Positions 24,161 through 35,930 of a DNA stretch of 64,000 nt are shown in pieces. This stretch comes from Larix kaempferi (taxonomy: Eukaryota > Streptophyta > Pinopsida > Pinales > Pinaceae). The position numbers and the translations under genes are program-made. The stretch spans positions 3,472,001-3,536,000 of the forward strand of contig BSBM01000050.1 in assembly GCA_027924585.1 (NCBI GenBank), written 5' to 3'. The stretch's first letter is position 1, and each line of letters begins with the position of its first letter. The notes under the pieces are model-generated. The model searched no databases, was not told the origin of the DNA, and saw only the letters and a program-made list of their open reading frames with translations.

Positions 24161-25919
24161 TCGTCACCAACCATACTTAGCTAAAAAAGAGATTCAAGGC
24201 TCTCCTACATATAATTTTTTTTGGTAAAATGCCTAAATTCCTATTGACTCATTGACTCCAATCTACTCAGTCTAAAAACTAGCGTATGTCTCTAGCTAGC
24301 TTAAGATTGTCTGGGGTTTCCACCATTAAGGAGTCTTTGAGTTTTTAATAAAATGAATGTTTGATAGTTGCATACCAATGGTTTGTTATTCAAAGTGGCA
24401 CATGATTTCCTACAAGTGGCGAATTATATACAAAATTGAGTTGATACAAAGATGTTGGTTTGACAAATAAAACATGACTAAGTTCAATGGTTCGTGTTCC
24501 TTCTCCCAAGGATTCATTACTTTATCTCCATTGATTCAATATTTTGGTTTCCATAAAACCTACCAAAATATATTCTTATTCCAATAGTTCTTAAGTCACA
24601 ATATATGTAGAAGTATGAAGAATTGCTAATGTTTTGAGGGCACCCCCAACCCCACGAATTTTTAAAGAGAAAAGGATCATCGGGTCACCACCGGAGAGGC
24701 TTGATTTGCTCTAAGGTCCCCGTAGTTGTTTCATACATTTTCTTCATTATGCTTATACTATTTGATCATTTTGGGGTTGTTTTACCAAAATGCTTGATTT
24801 TGGATATTTTATTGGTAACTAATATTCCTTTCCCTTGAGAAATGAATTAATGGAGCTATAATGAAACTCTATTGGTTTGAAAAGTTGTCTCTTAATTTAT
24901 TGTCTCGTTGGACGAAAGTCTAATGGTATGAAAAGGTATCCCTTGGTTTATTGCCTCGTTGGATAAGGAATGAGATAAGGGAATGATGTCTTAGAATGGT
25001 TGGTCTTTTTTTCTTCTTTCATTCAACAATTTATTGCCACATTAGATAAGGAAGTGATAATTGAATGTGTCTTAAAATGGTTGGTCTTTTTTTTCTTATT
25101 TTGGTTGGTCTTTTTTTGTTCTTTCATTTTTTTTTTTTTTAACTTCACCTCGTCACAATAAGGTTTGGGATGTTTCCAATATGCCATGCCTTTCTTTTAG
25201 TATTGGTATATTTTTATCTAGTAGGTTTTGGGATTATATATATATATATTTATATTTATATTTATATTTATATTTATTGGTATATTTTTATTGAATAAGT
25301 TTTGGATAAATAATTAATATATATTAGAATTCAGGGAATATTTTAATGTTGTTGTTTTTTTTATAGTTTTTGTCATTTTGAGAATTATAGTATTTGATTT
25401 GTCGTCTAGGAACTATAATGTTAATATTTAGTTTTTCGTATTTTGATTTACATTAATATTAGCTTCCAAAATATTAACTACTCGCATATTACATTGTATA
25501 TAACATTGTATGGTGATTTTTTTTAGTTATCTTAAATTTTACATTTTATTTCACAAATAACATTGTAGAGTGATTTTTATTTTAGATATTCTAAGTTTTA
25601 CATTTTATTAAAATGCATTTTATTGTAATTAATAAAATATATTATGGCATTATCGAGCCTCATTTTGAGGTGATATAAATATCCACTTACATTTTTGGTG
25701 AACAATTGTTACTTTTGAGTAAGAGATAACCAATTTGATAATCTAATACAAAGTAATGCCATAATATTATGAATAACTGCTATTACATTGAACTATATTT
25801 TAATATTAATATAAATAATGTTATTATTTTTACACATAACTATATTTATGTATTATCTTTATGGTATGGATTACATTTTTGGAACTTTACATTGAACTAT
25901 TTATGTATTATTTTACATT
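24161..25919. other. AT-rich non-coding stretch
   Basis: No gene was recognised. A loose duplication (ttggtttgaaaagttgtctcttaatttattg... and its variants, 24870-25080) and poly(T) runs (25085-25140) are present. A low-complexity AT run lies at 25234-25277. The interval ends at the LINE-type insertion. Confidence 0.5.
25234..25277. repeat. AT-rich microsatellite
   Basis: A run of (AT)n is followed by five copies of tttata or a close variant. Confidence 0.9.
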
Positions 25920-25937
25920 GAATTATATTATGGTTGT
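25920..25937 (+). repeat. left target-site duplication, 18 bp
   Basis: gaattatattatggttgt is identical to 27235-27252. The pair brackets an insertion that ends in a run of A. Confidence 0.85.
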
Positions 25938-27234
25938 TCCCCACGATAGGTGTAATCAGGGTGGGGTACCTTCCCTACATGCATAACCCTTATGGCAATT
26001 AATGGGTTGCATTATGCAGTCAAACACGTGGATTAGAGATGATGGCCACCACCTCGGCCTTTAAATATGGGCACATGAGTTTGTATTCAGGTTCATCCTC
26101 CGTGTACCTACATAGACTGGTCCGCGCGCTTGATAGCCCTTCAACCTACAAGAAGTATGATGGTAATCCCATGTGAAAGCTTCTACAAGGATGGCCCTAA
26201 GATCGTCTGCATTCAACGACTGGAAAAACGTTGGAATCGGCTCAAATTAGGGTTCATATTTGGTAGCTCAAGTCAGACATATATTGAAAGGGATGCCCCT
26301 CCTCTGCAAAACCTTTCCCTCTAGGTTCTTGTGATTAGTCATAACAACATTGTGCGAACCAAGGTAGTGCCTCGAAAGACCACCAACAGGCCGTATCGCA
26401 CCCACATGTCGCGGGTCATGAGGGAGTCGAGTTCGAGGATACTTTGAGAATACAGTCTTAGCTTTGGCTTGCGCCTACACCTTGCATCTGGAAAACCAAT
26501 TGAAACAGAAACATGGGTGACCTCCGACATGACAACTCAAAGTTGAATTTGGCGGGATGGTGGAAGATAAAGGGTCTACTCGTACCAGGGAGACTCACCA
26601 CACTAAGACACTGGGGATATTCTGGACTATTAAGGCTCTTATGTCCATGGCCATGGATGATTTCATTCAGGGAAAGTTGCAGTAGAAAGATAACAAGCTT
26701 CCCTTGGTCTATTGCCTCTCCAACGTGGAAGCTACCCCGTTTGCCCTGATTCGGTTCCAACCGGAAGAACTGGCAATATTGGATGCGAAGATCGATGCTC
26801 TCACTTGGACTTTGACGGGTAAATACTTCACTCGTCCTCCTCTAGGTGCTGCGGCCAACACCCAACTCGTTTTATACGTTGTCCCACGGCTACCGAAGAT
26901 AAGCAAGAAATTGATGCTCCAGGTGACACTTCAGGTGCAAGCCCATCCTCGGCTCCACAATTTTAATTTTAATCCTTTTTGTCATGTTTTTATGATGGTC
27001 TCTGAGGTCCTTTAGCTATCAATTTTTGAAAACTGGCCTAGTCATAACCCTTGGCCTGTGGGGGATTCATCTGCAAACTTATACTTAGAGTGAACTTTGG
27101 TTTCTTAGGCAACTTACTGACTCTCTCTATTATGTTTGAAGTCTGTTTCAGCGATTGGGTATTAGTCCTTTGGTGACTTAGTCATGTACAATTATCTTTT
27201 TGAATAGAAACTTTTCGAACCTTACCCAAAAAAA
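25938..27234 (+). mobile_element. target-primed retrotransposed insertion (LINE-type or retrocopy)
   Basis: This 1,297-bp insert is flanked by an 18-bp perfect direct repeat and ends cccaaaaaaa, the signature of target-primed reverse transcription. It is less AT-rich than both flanks. It contains broken frames, the best at about 26700-26910 (NVEATPFALIRFQPEELAIL, then KIDALTWTLTGKYFTR), which I do not recognise. The last 200 bp look like a transcript 3' end (gtcatgtacaattatctttttgaatagaaac). No endonuclease or RT motif is present. It is therefore a 5'-truncated or non-autonomous LINE, or a processed copy of a transcript moved by LINE machinery. Confidence 0.8.
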
Positions 27235-27252
27235 GAATTATATTATGGTTGT
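27235..27252 (+). repeat. right target-site duplication, 18 bp
   Basis: It is an identical copy of 25920-25937, directly after the A-tail. Confidence 0.85.
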
Positions 27253-28350
27253 GTTACATTTTTGGACCTTTACATTGAATTACATTTATGGTTGTGTTGT
27301 ATTTTTAGGTAAATAAATCACATTTAAATAAAAAACAATAAATTTTATATTAAATACAAATTAATATCATTTATACTTTAATATTTAATATTAGTATTAG
27401 TATTAATATTAATATGACTAAATACATTTACATTGAATTATATTTATATATTACTTTTACATTCAACTAATCAACTAAAAAAATATGTATGATTGTGTCA
27501 TTAAATAATTTTGTCAAATGATATCATTTGTGATTGATATAATATCTTAATAAAGTCCTTAAGTTATGACCTTCATTATTTTCTTCTTAATCACGAGTCC
27601 TTGTTAGCATTTGGCCTTGCTCATGGTAGCAAGTTCTTCCTTTACTTAGTTCAAGAGACACAATTATTTTCCCTTATTTTATGTAAAATGCATATGCAAC
27701 ATACCATACGTACTCTAGGGTTACGTGTATTACGTGTGATTGGCATGTTTTTATTATTCAATTTTGAATGCATTAGCTTTGAGAGGTGGTTTCTACAGTC
27801 CAAAGTGGATGAGATGTGTCATGTCTGTCACATGGCGGCTCCAAAAACAAAAAATATAAAATCAAACACATGTTGGCTAACATTTAAATTGGTTAAATCA
27901 CCTAAAATACATTTATATAAATATACATTGAATTGTTGAATATAAAGATACAAGTTCTTTTAGGTGAAAAATATATACCAAATTTCAATTACAAATTTTT
28001 AAATAAATCTTTTCATAAATAGTTACAAGAAAACTACATCTTTGTGTATTAGTTAGTCTTTCCTTAATTTGATCTACAACAGACATATATTCACAATGGG
28101 ATCACTGCATATGGATTAATAATAACTATTTTACTTCATGATGCAATTTTTGTCTATTTGTATAATTTTTGTCTATTTGTATAATAATAGATCTCTATTT
28201 GTGCTTGATAGAACCAGAGTTAAGAAGGATCTATGCTTGTGTGCGTGTATACTAAAATTAAAATTGTAAATGATGAGAAATATTATTCATGTGATTATTA
28301 TAAACAATCAAAATTCAAATAAATAGACAAACAACACCCAATTATATATA

Positions 28351-28375
28351 TAGATAGATAGATAGATAGATAGAT
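28351..28375. repeat. (TAGA)n microsatellite
   Basis: Six uninterrupted TAGA units are preceded by a short TA run. Confidence 0.95.
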
Positions 28376-29600
28376 ACACTTTGCAATGCATTAATGATAA
28401 TGAACATTAGGATTCGTGATTTCATGATTAGTATCTACATGCATTTCTTAAGAGTCAACTAGGTAGCCCTTATTCTTCTTAGATTGCATCCTCATCTTGG
28501 TAGGCTCCCTATAGAACCTAATTCTAATGTCACAATTCCTTTAAAAACAACCAAATGCATAAAACCTTTTTCCAATGTCCACAATGCCTTTAAAAACAAC
28601 CAAATGCATAAACCCTTTTCCAACAATAGGAAAATGCATAGGCATTGAACAAGTTGTAGTATAAAGAGGCAGGCTCAATAGATGAATTAGGAAAGTGGAG
28701 GGAGCAACAAAAAACCTAAATTTATCTATTCTCTAAAACAGATGGCATGGAAAGTGATCCATTAGTTGACTAAAGTCATGTGGATAGGGAAACACCATAA
28801 AGAAACTCAATGGATTACCAAAATCCCATAAGTTTCAATAAAAGGAAAGAAGAAAAGCACACCTACAAGCAATCCAACTATGGTTATTGTGTCTACATTT
28901 CTATGTGTTTATGCATTCATGCACTCTATGAAGTCAAATAAACAAAAAATAAAGTATGATTATGTACTAGGTCCTTCACAACCACAGACTTGGTCAGTCC
29001 TCTATTTGATAATGTATTCACAACAACCTATGTAGCAACAAGCTCATTATGTCTCAGAGTATTGCATTACATGGGACCCTTGAAGATCTCGCCATTAAAA
29101 TTCATGGTAGGTTTAAATCACGGGGGCTTCACTCAATAAACCACTATCATAGCACGTTCGTTCGTGGCATATGAAACAATACCCCTAATTTCACTAAATA
29201 TTGGAAAATACCTTCCAAAATCGTTTTTTTTTTACTCCCTCCCAATATGCCTTCCCAATTTAAAAAAACACCTATTTTCACTAGATATTGTATGTATCAA
29301 TTTTTTCATTAACATTTTTTATACCCCTTTATATTTCTACCTAGTATATTGATATGATACCCCTCTTATGACCCCACATGCATTCTACAATGCACCTTAC
29401 TTCTTTCGATGTATATTGTGGATGCACATTACTTCACCCACAATGCAATTACTCAACTACATATCATTATGATTTGCAACATCTAATGGTCCAATGAAGA
29501 GATAGGAGATCACTTTTTGTATGTCATTAGAGCCAATGCACATAGTAAAACATTTAGATTGCATGTTGCAGTTCCCGAATCGTTGACTAAGCCTGTTGTG

Positions 29601-29760
29601 GGCTAAGTATCCAAGCCCCCAGGGCCTGTAACAAGCTCTAGGAGGCTGACTAAACCTCCCTAGGCCTGTAATAGGCACGAGTGGTTGGGTATTCAATCCC
29701 CCAAGGCCTATCGAGGGCTTATAATAGGCCATGGAGGCTTAGATCCTCCCAAGGATATTG
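29601..29760. repeat. degenerate tandem repeat, about 40-50 bp units
   Basis: Units begin ggctaagtat, ggctgactaa, ggttgggtatt and ggcttagatc. Each contains a C-run followed by (a)ggcctgtaa or a variant. It is GC-richer than the surrounding DNA. The minus-strand frame through it is Pro/Gly-rich but has no known motif. Confidence 0.6.
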
Positions 29761-30738
29761 GTAACAACTGGACGAGTGCTATTGGTAACAATTGGCTGTC
29801 AATGACCACTATCTCTCGACTATGATCGAGTGGAAACCCACTTCACTACAAAACCCCTCGCCTCAAGCATGCCTTAAGAGGCGATTTCCCTACGTATTGG
29901 TAAGCCCAAACAATATGGGACAAATCCGTATACCAAGAATAATCTTGATGCAGAAGCGTTATCTAAACCCAACATTCTTTGGTATTTACCGGTTCTTGAA
30001 TTTTGTTACCTTCCGTAATTATCGATGTAACTCATGATTTATACCCTTTGCTAAACCACATGGAAACTTAAATTGTTACGGTCAAATTTTAATAAATCTA
30101 TCAAACTCTTCAATCTCACTACGAGTTTTATCCTCTGTCTAAATACATATGTATTGTCTCAGAAAATTATTCAGTGTTAGAACTTAGGTAATGTCAACAA
30201 CGAATATATATATACATAAGGAAATCAATACTAAAGCTTATCCATGAAGAAATTATTTGTACTTAACAAATTTTAGCATGTAAAATATTATGTGCAGGGA
30301 ATTGACCTCTCATTAAGGTCATATTCACCACTATGAAAGTAAGTATGGAGATCACACGAGAATCGTTTCTCAGCTCAAATCTGGTTATAAATATTGTAGT
30401 GTATGAATAGCTTGAGTCGTGGTCTCCTTGTTCGGTTGGGATGTGTAGACACACTAATAATTTTTCAAAATTAAGGTAAACCTGTAGATTTTGTTGTCAA
30501 TCTAGGGTTCCTTTAAGCATTAAAAGTTATACCTTACAGTAAACGGGTGTTAACAACTCGCAGTCAGAACTAAGCAAGGAAACCATTGTGAATGACAAAA
30601 TAAACGGTGCATGTGAAGTTTGGTTTTTTGTTGCACCTCACAACTACATGACGTTTTTTCACATGTTGGTGTATTGCAGTCATTTAGTGATGGGTTGAAT
30701 CTTCATAACTCAAGTTAATTCCCTGATTTTGCTCTAGT

Positions 30739-31033
30739 ATTTTATCTTTGGTATTTATAAGTGTACACTACGGATCACTAATTCCTGATCCTTTGACTTA
30801 TATTGGGCGATCTATCTCTTTAAAATTCCCATGATTGAGCCCTACGATTTGGTTGAAGAACTTCTATGTAGATCGATCTGGAAGAAGAACATCTATGTAG
30901 ATTTTATCTTTGGTATTTATCAGTGTACACTACGGATCGCTAGTTCTTGATCGTTTGACTTATATTGGGTGATCTGACTCTTTAAACTTCCCATGATAGA
31001 GCCCTACGATATGACATAAGAACATCTATGTAG
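30739..31033. repeat. tandem duplication, 162-bp and 133-bp units
   Basis: The unit from tattttatctttggtattt to acatctatgtag (30739-30900) is repeated at 30901-31033 with substitutions and a deletion near the end. Both contain gtgtacactacggatc and gagccctacga. Confidence 0.85.
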
Positions 31034-32078
31034 TCCGCGACCTGTTTAGACTTTAAATTCGTCGTGATTGTTGTTACCCTCCGTAATCACGTTCCTATGC
31101 ATGTTAAAGAAACAAAATTTGGCGTCTTTAACTTAATTCCATCTCAGTAAGTCGAGGTCTTTGTTTGTGGTTGGTGGTTAATTAAAGTGTCACCTACACA
31201 CACGTGGATTAGAGAAACCTTATCGAGGTTGTGAACTTTATATTATGGTTAAATCTCACAACCGATAACTTGGGACCTTGAGCAATTAGCCAATAATAAT
31301 CTTAGGTTTAGACACGTGCTAGTGGGTAGTAAGAACAATTGAATGGTTCTTAATTTAATCAAACATATATATATATATGGACTCGACTCATAAATTAAAT
31401 ATGATTAACGTATACCATAAAAGTATATTATCATGAAATACATAAATAGGTATACATTGCAAATTATGTGGTATAATATAACGAATTGTGCTCTTCACTT
31501 TTATATTTTAATCACATGTGATAGTTTCAACCATGCCTTCGGTGTTTGGTAATAGGAAAGGACCAAAGTTATGGGTGTATATATATACATGGTTTTAGAT
31601 AGACATTTATAGAATGCTTGATAAAGTTATATATAAGTATATAAATTATAATATGAAAAATCTGCTAGTATGTTAACTCATACTTAGAAATTTTGAAGTA
31701 TATATATAAGCCATGTGACTCGTAATACACGATTATAGGTATTAAGGATAGAACTGAAGTGTTATGCCTTTTGATGGTGTTTATGGATGTAGAGATTTCA
31801 ATTGGATTAAGAGTCTTAAATTATCATTGTTATAATTTATTCTATAAGATTATTTAATTGAGAGTGTATTGAAAAGATAATTGATACACCATATGTTTTG
31901 CACTACATATAGATTAAGAATATGTAAGCCTCGGTTATTTTCTTTATAAAGTGGTCCATAATTATTTACTAAAGTAATGTAATGCATTTATTTACAAAAG
32001 AAGTTAATTGACAATTCTTAGTTTTTCAAGTTTTTAATTTCTATTCTTTTTTTTTTATATATATTTGGGGTTGTTACA

Positions 32079-32592
32079 GTGATCTTGGAAACACCAAACC
32101 TATAGTCTTGTAATTCTTGGAGAACACTCATGAGGAGGTCATATCGATCCTAAGATTCTAGCAAGGGTGATGAAGGAGAGCTTGGAAGAAGGTGATGTTG
32201 CTTTGGACATCAGGTATAGCACTTTGTATGGCTACTTTAAGCTTTATTAATAATAACATGGCCTATTCTCCCATGTCATGTCTCTTTTATTGATATGTGA
32301 TATGTTATATTAGATCTTGTTGATGCACTTGTGTTTGGAAGGTGGTTTCTATCTTATGTTGCAGGTACACAAGCCTTGGACATCAAGCTTAGAGATGGAG
32401 CTTGGACAATCTCTGAATTAAAAGGTAAGAGATTTATCTATTTCCTTCCATTTTCATATTTGAATACTTGTGCATGCTTGATCTAGGAATTTAGTATTCT
32501 ATTTGTTTTCTTTCTATCTTGGGAAGGTAATTAAGGACCTTTTCAATCCCAAGGAAATATCTACTTATCCGTAGGGAGATTTTCTTAGAACA
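32079..32592 (+). repeat. truncated 5' LTR of a Tat-like element
   Basis: It matches 23038-23552 at about 93% by eye and ends TTCTTAGAACA. Its left part is missing: homology starts abruptly behind ggggttgttaca, the apparent end of another insertion. A primer-binding-like sequence follows within six bases. Confidence 0.7.
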
Positions 32593-32597
32593 GAAAT

Positions 32598-32615
32598 TGG
32601 CGACTCCACTGGGGA
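32598..32615 (+). other. putative primer-binding site of Tat-like element
   Basis: tggcgactccactgggga follows the LTR end by five bases, the expected place for tRNA priming. I cannot assign the tRNA with confidence. Confidence 0.45.
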
Positions 32616-35330
32616 CTTTTTCCCTAGTTTCACCTTTGATTGCTTGTTTGGATCATCAAATCCTTTTTTAATTGTTGTTTCCCATCACCTTAGATCCTCT
32701 TTAATCATCATTGAGTGTTATCTTGAACCCAACCTTTCATCCGTGCTCGGATCTACGCATTAATTTTCATTTTTTACACCTATAGCAAAATTTTCGCTTC
32801 CCCAAAACACCTTGCAGAGTGAAAATTCCATATTTTTGCACCGCCACGATAGCCTAAGACGCGAAAAATTTCCAAATTTTCGCTACCCCACAATGTTCTA
32901 GGGTGCGAAAATCTCATATTTTCGCTCTGTGTTGGTCTGTACAAGGGCGAAAATCCTCTGTTTTGGATTTTTGGAAGCTTTTTGCTAGGGTTTGCTTTGG
33001 TTTGTTGGTTCAAGGTTATTTGCTTGACTTCTTGTTGTTTGTTAGGAGCTATAAGTTCTCTTGCATCCAACGTTTGAGTGCATGTTTGTTTGCATTTTTA
33101 GGATTTTTTGCACTCTATTTGATTAAAATAAACATCAAATTTGAAAAAAAATCCCCCTCAATGCCAAGAATCGTGTATCATACAGTCCCTTTAACCCATA
33201 TTAAGGTTCTTTTTCAACCTTTTGGGATCTTTTGTTTCATTTGAATTGCTTTTATTGGATTTGAAAAACTTGGGTGTAATATCCCTCAGTTTAACCCATA
33301 GGATATTTTGGCTGTAATATAAATATTGTATGCATGTGATGTATGATTCCTAGCGTGGAGCTCAAGGCCAAGGCCTCGCTAGTGAATGCTAAGCCTTGAA
33401 GAGGCAAGCATTTGGTATTATGGTAACCATGTGCTAGTAAGCCATGGAAAATGTAAATGATACCATGTAAATAAAAATACCAAGGAATGGCTATGGAATG
33501 CAACTAAATGAGGGGGAACTATGTATCCATTAGGGAGAGCTGAGGGGGTGTGGGATGGAACCCTAGGCTACCATATGTCACCTAGAGAACCCCTTTGACT
33601 GTCTTAGATGCCATTGAATGCTGCTGTAAGGAGGTGGGTGAAGAGCATTGTTCATGAGGTCGATGGAGTATGGGACAAACCTGAAATCCCTAAGGCAAGG
33701 TATGGAGATCTGTCTTGCTTGTCCCATAAGACACTGTACCTCGTGGAGGACGTATTCCTCATTCTTGGACCTTGGTTGAGGATACATGCATCATTCGAAC
33801 CCTTACAGACCAAACAAATTGAGCAGAGAGGAATAAAAACCAGGAATCATGATCTTGAGTAATGCCGCGAATTACAAATCCAAAGACACACAAATAATTG
33901 CGTGGGAAAGGAAACTGTGGATAGGATCCATAAACCTGAACCTTGGTGTGTTTTGGAGAGATTTAGATGCTCGAAATCCTTAGGAAACCCATGAGAAACC
34001 CATATTTGTTAGCTCGAAATTGTAGACGCGAGACAGAGCTTCGGTCTCAATGTGGAAGAAATATGAGTGTGGATTGCAGCGGGAAGAATCCAAGAGGGTT
34101 TGAACTGTAAGGTATATCCAGAGAGGGCTCATTTACCTTGATCTAACAAGTCAGGACCAGCCATACCGACCCAATTCAATGATAAGGGAAGGGGCGCCCT
34201 AGGTACTGTGCAACAGATAAGGGGACCTTACTTAGGATGATAGTGGAGGGGAATGGGGTGCCTGAACTTCCTGAGGTCATTGGGATATGCCCATAGTTCT
34301 GTGGATGAGTTTATTGACCTAGAAAAACCTTACCTACTTCCCCCACTTGCTTGACAAATCAACTGTGTGTTGGATAACCCTAATTGAATATGAACCAAGG
34401 CTGTGAGTGAGCTTTCCTAGTCCCTCCTTAGTGGATACATAGCCCTAGATTAGGGGTGGTTTATGAGTGCTGAAATAACATAGGCTGGGAAAAGATCTAT
34501 GGTTGGGTTGGAACATTGCATTCCATAGACAGTTTGCTTGGAAGTTTCAATAAAGAGATAAGTGTTCCTTGTGCCTTGAATGATGTCTATTATACATCTG
34601 TGCATGTGTGTTTATTTATGTCAGAATGTATGATTTGATCCAAATGAGTGAGAGGGCTAAATGACTATGCATTATGTTTTCATTCTGTTGTGCATGTCAT
34701 TGCCATACTTCTGTACCTTTGCATTTTTATATCATGTTAACACTCATATGTATTTAGGCTTGAGGAGTAGGGATAAGTCTCAACATTTTAGATCACCAAT
34801 ATTCCTGGGAGAAATAGGTTGATGTATTCCATTCTATGTGCGTGGATCATGTTTATCCTCCTGTGTTCGTTGGTGTTTGAGTCTGCATACAGGAGAGACT
34901 TATTATACTTCGGCACATTTGCATTTCCATGGGTGTAATGTCTTTAAATTATCCATGGATGAATTAGGGATAAGTATGGTAAGTGTGCAGGATACTCCAA
35001 CCAAGACGTGGGATAGGAATAAACACCCCTGTGGTGTTCATTACCCCTGTGGACCAGATGAAGGGGAGAGAAAACGGAAGAATGGAGCGGAGCTTCTTCA
35101 TAGAGTGGTAAAGAGGCATAGATGGGTTTTAAGACCATCTTTTGGAGTGGAAGAGGTCAGGATCAGAACCCTCAGGTGTGGATGAAGACCCTGCAGTTGC
35201 ATAGTGCTCTCCAATAGCTTTCCAATGGTACTGGACTTGTCCAATTTGTCCCAAGGATGAAGGATTTATCGGGATGGGAAGTTGAATGTAATTGGGCATG
35301 GCCAGCTCCCGACTTCCCACATCCACATTG
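32616..35330 (+). other. gene-free leader or LTR sequence of Tat-like composite
   Basis: No supported coding sequence. A sequence starting TGTAATATCCCTC at 33275 looks like an LTR start, and a segment at about 36040-36060 (caccaaggagactggggacg) resembles a primer site. A second, long LTR (33275 to about 36035) that contains the 75-bp array is therefore possible. I found no target duplication to prove it. Confidence 0.35.
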
Positions 35331-35930
35331 CGGAATGTAGAAGTCGGGGACGCATTTTTGCAGTGCCGAGCACTTTGGCGCTCCATAGTTATGAATTCTG
35401 CACTGTCGAATGTGGAAGCCGGGGGCGCATTTCTGCAGTGCCGCACACTTTTCCACTTCGCAGTTCTGACTTCTGCACTGCGGAATGCGGAAGTCGGGGG
35501 CGCATTTCTGCAGTGCTGGGTATGGTGGTGCTCCGCATTTTCGACATCCGCACTGCGGAATGCAGAAGTCGAGGGCGTAGTTTTGTAGCGTCGGGCACTT
35601 TGGCACTCCACAGTTCCGACTTCTGCACTGCGGAATGTGGAAGCCAGGGCCGCATTTCTGCAGCGACGGTCACTTTGGCGCTCCACGGTTCCGACTTTCG
35701 CACTGTGGAATGTGGAAGCTAGGTCTGCATTTCTACATCACTGAGAAATTTGGTGCTCTGCATTTCCAATTTTTGCATTGCGGAATGCATAAATCGGGGG
35801 CGCATTTCTGCAGCGTTGGGTATGGTGGCACTCTTCATTTTTGATGTTCACATTGCAGAATGCGGAAGTCGGAGTCGCATTTTGTTCGACGCCATGATTT
35901 GGGCATTCCACCCTTCCGAATTCCGACTGC
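35331..35930. repeat. GC-rich tandem array, 75-bp unit x 8
   Basis: The word cggaatg (or a one-base variant) recurs at 35331, 35406, 35481, 35556, 35631, 35706, 35781 and 35856, exactly 75 bp apart, with a partial unit at 35930. Each unit also carries ggggcgcatttctgcag and a ctccacagttccgacttc-like part, and can fold (gacttc...gaagtc around the cggaatg core). The unit is 25 codons long, so frames stay open through the array on both strands (for example 35282-35722 plus and 35129-35686 minus). I do not regard these frames as proven genes. Confidence 0.9.

Larger units (their letters stand above)
27253..32078. other. AT-rich non-coding stretch with small repeats
   Basis: Nearly 5 kb without a recognisable gene. 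Open frames are short and unsupported. It contains a TAGA microsatellite, a degenerate ~45-bp tandem (29601-29760) and a 162-bp tandem duplication (30739-31033). The right end reads ggggttgttaca, like an LTR end, and directly abuts a truncated LTR at 32079. It therefore may hold an LTR whose start I cannot fix. Confidence 0.45.

Noticed and set aside
28351-28375. Short direct repeats as a possible CRISPR-like array
   Set aside because: It is a plain TAGA microsatellite. No spaced repeats or Cas-like genes occur anywhere in the window.
31066-32077. Possible 1-kb insertion with GTGAT duplication (31061-31065 and 32079-32083), ends TGTTGTTACCC/GGGGTTGTTACA
   Set aside because: The left flank does not contain the LTR sequence that should continue from 32079, and a 5-bp match followed by TG is likely by chance in several kilobases.
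35129-35722. Overlapping long frames on both strands as possible repeat proteins
   Set aside because: They arise because a 75-bp unit keeps every open frame open. No start context, promoter or domain supports expression, so I list the array instead.
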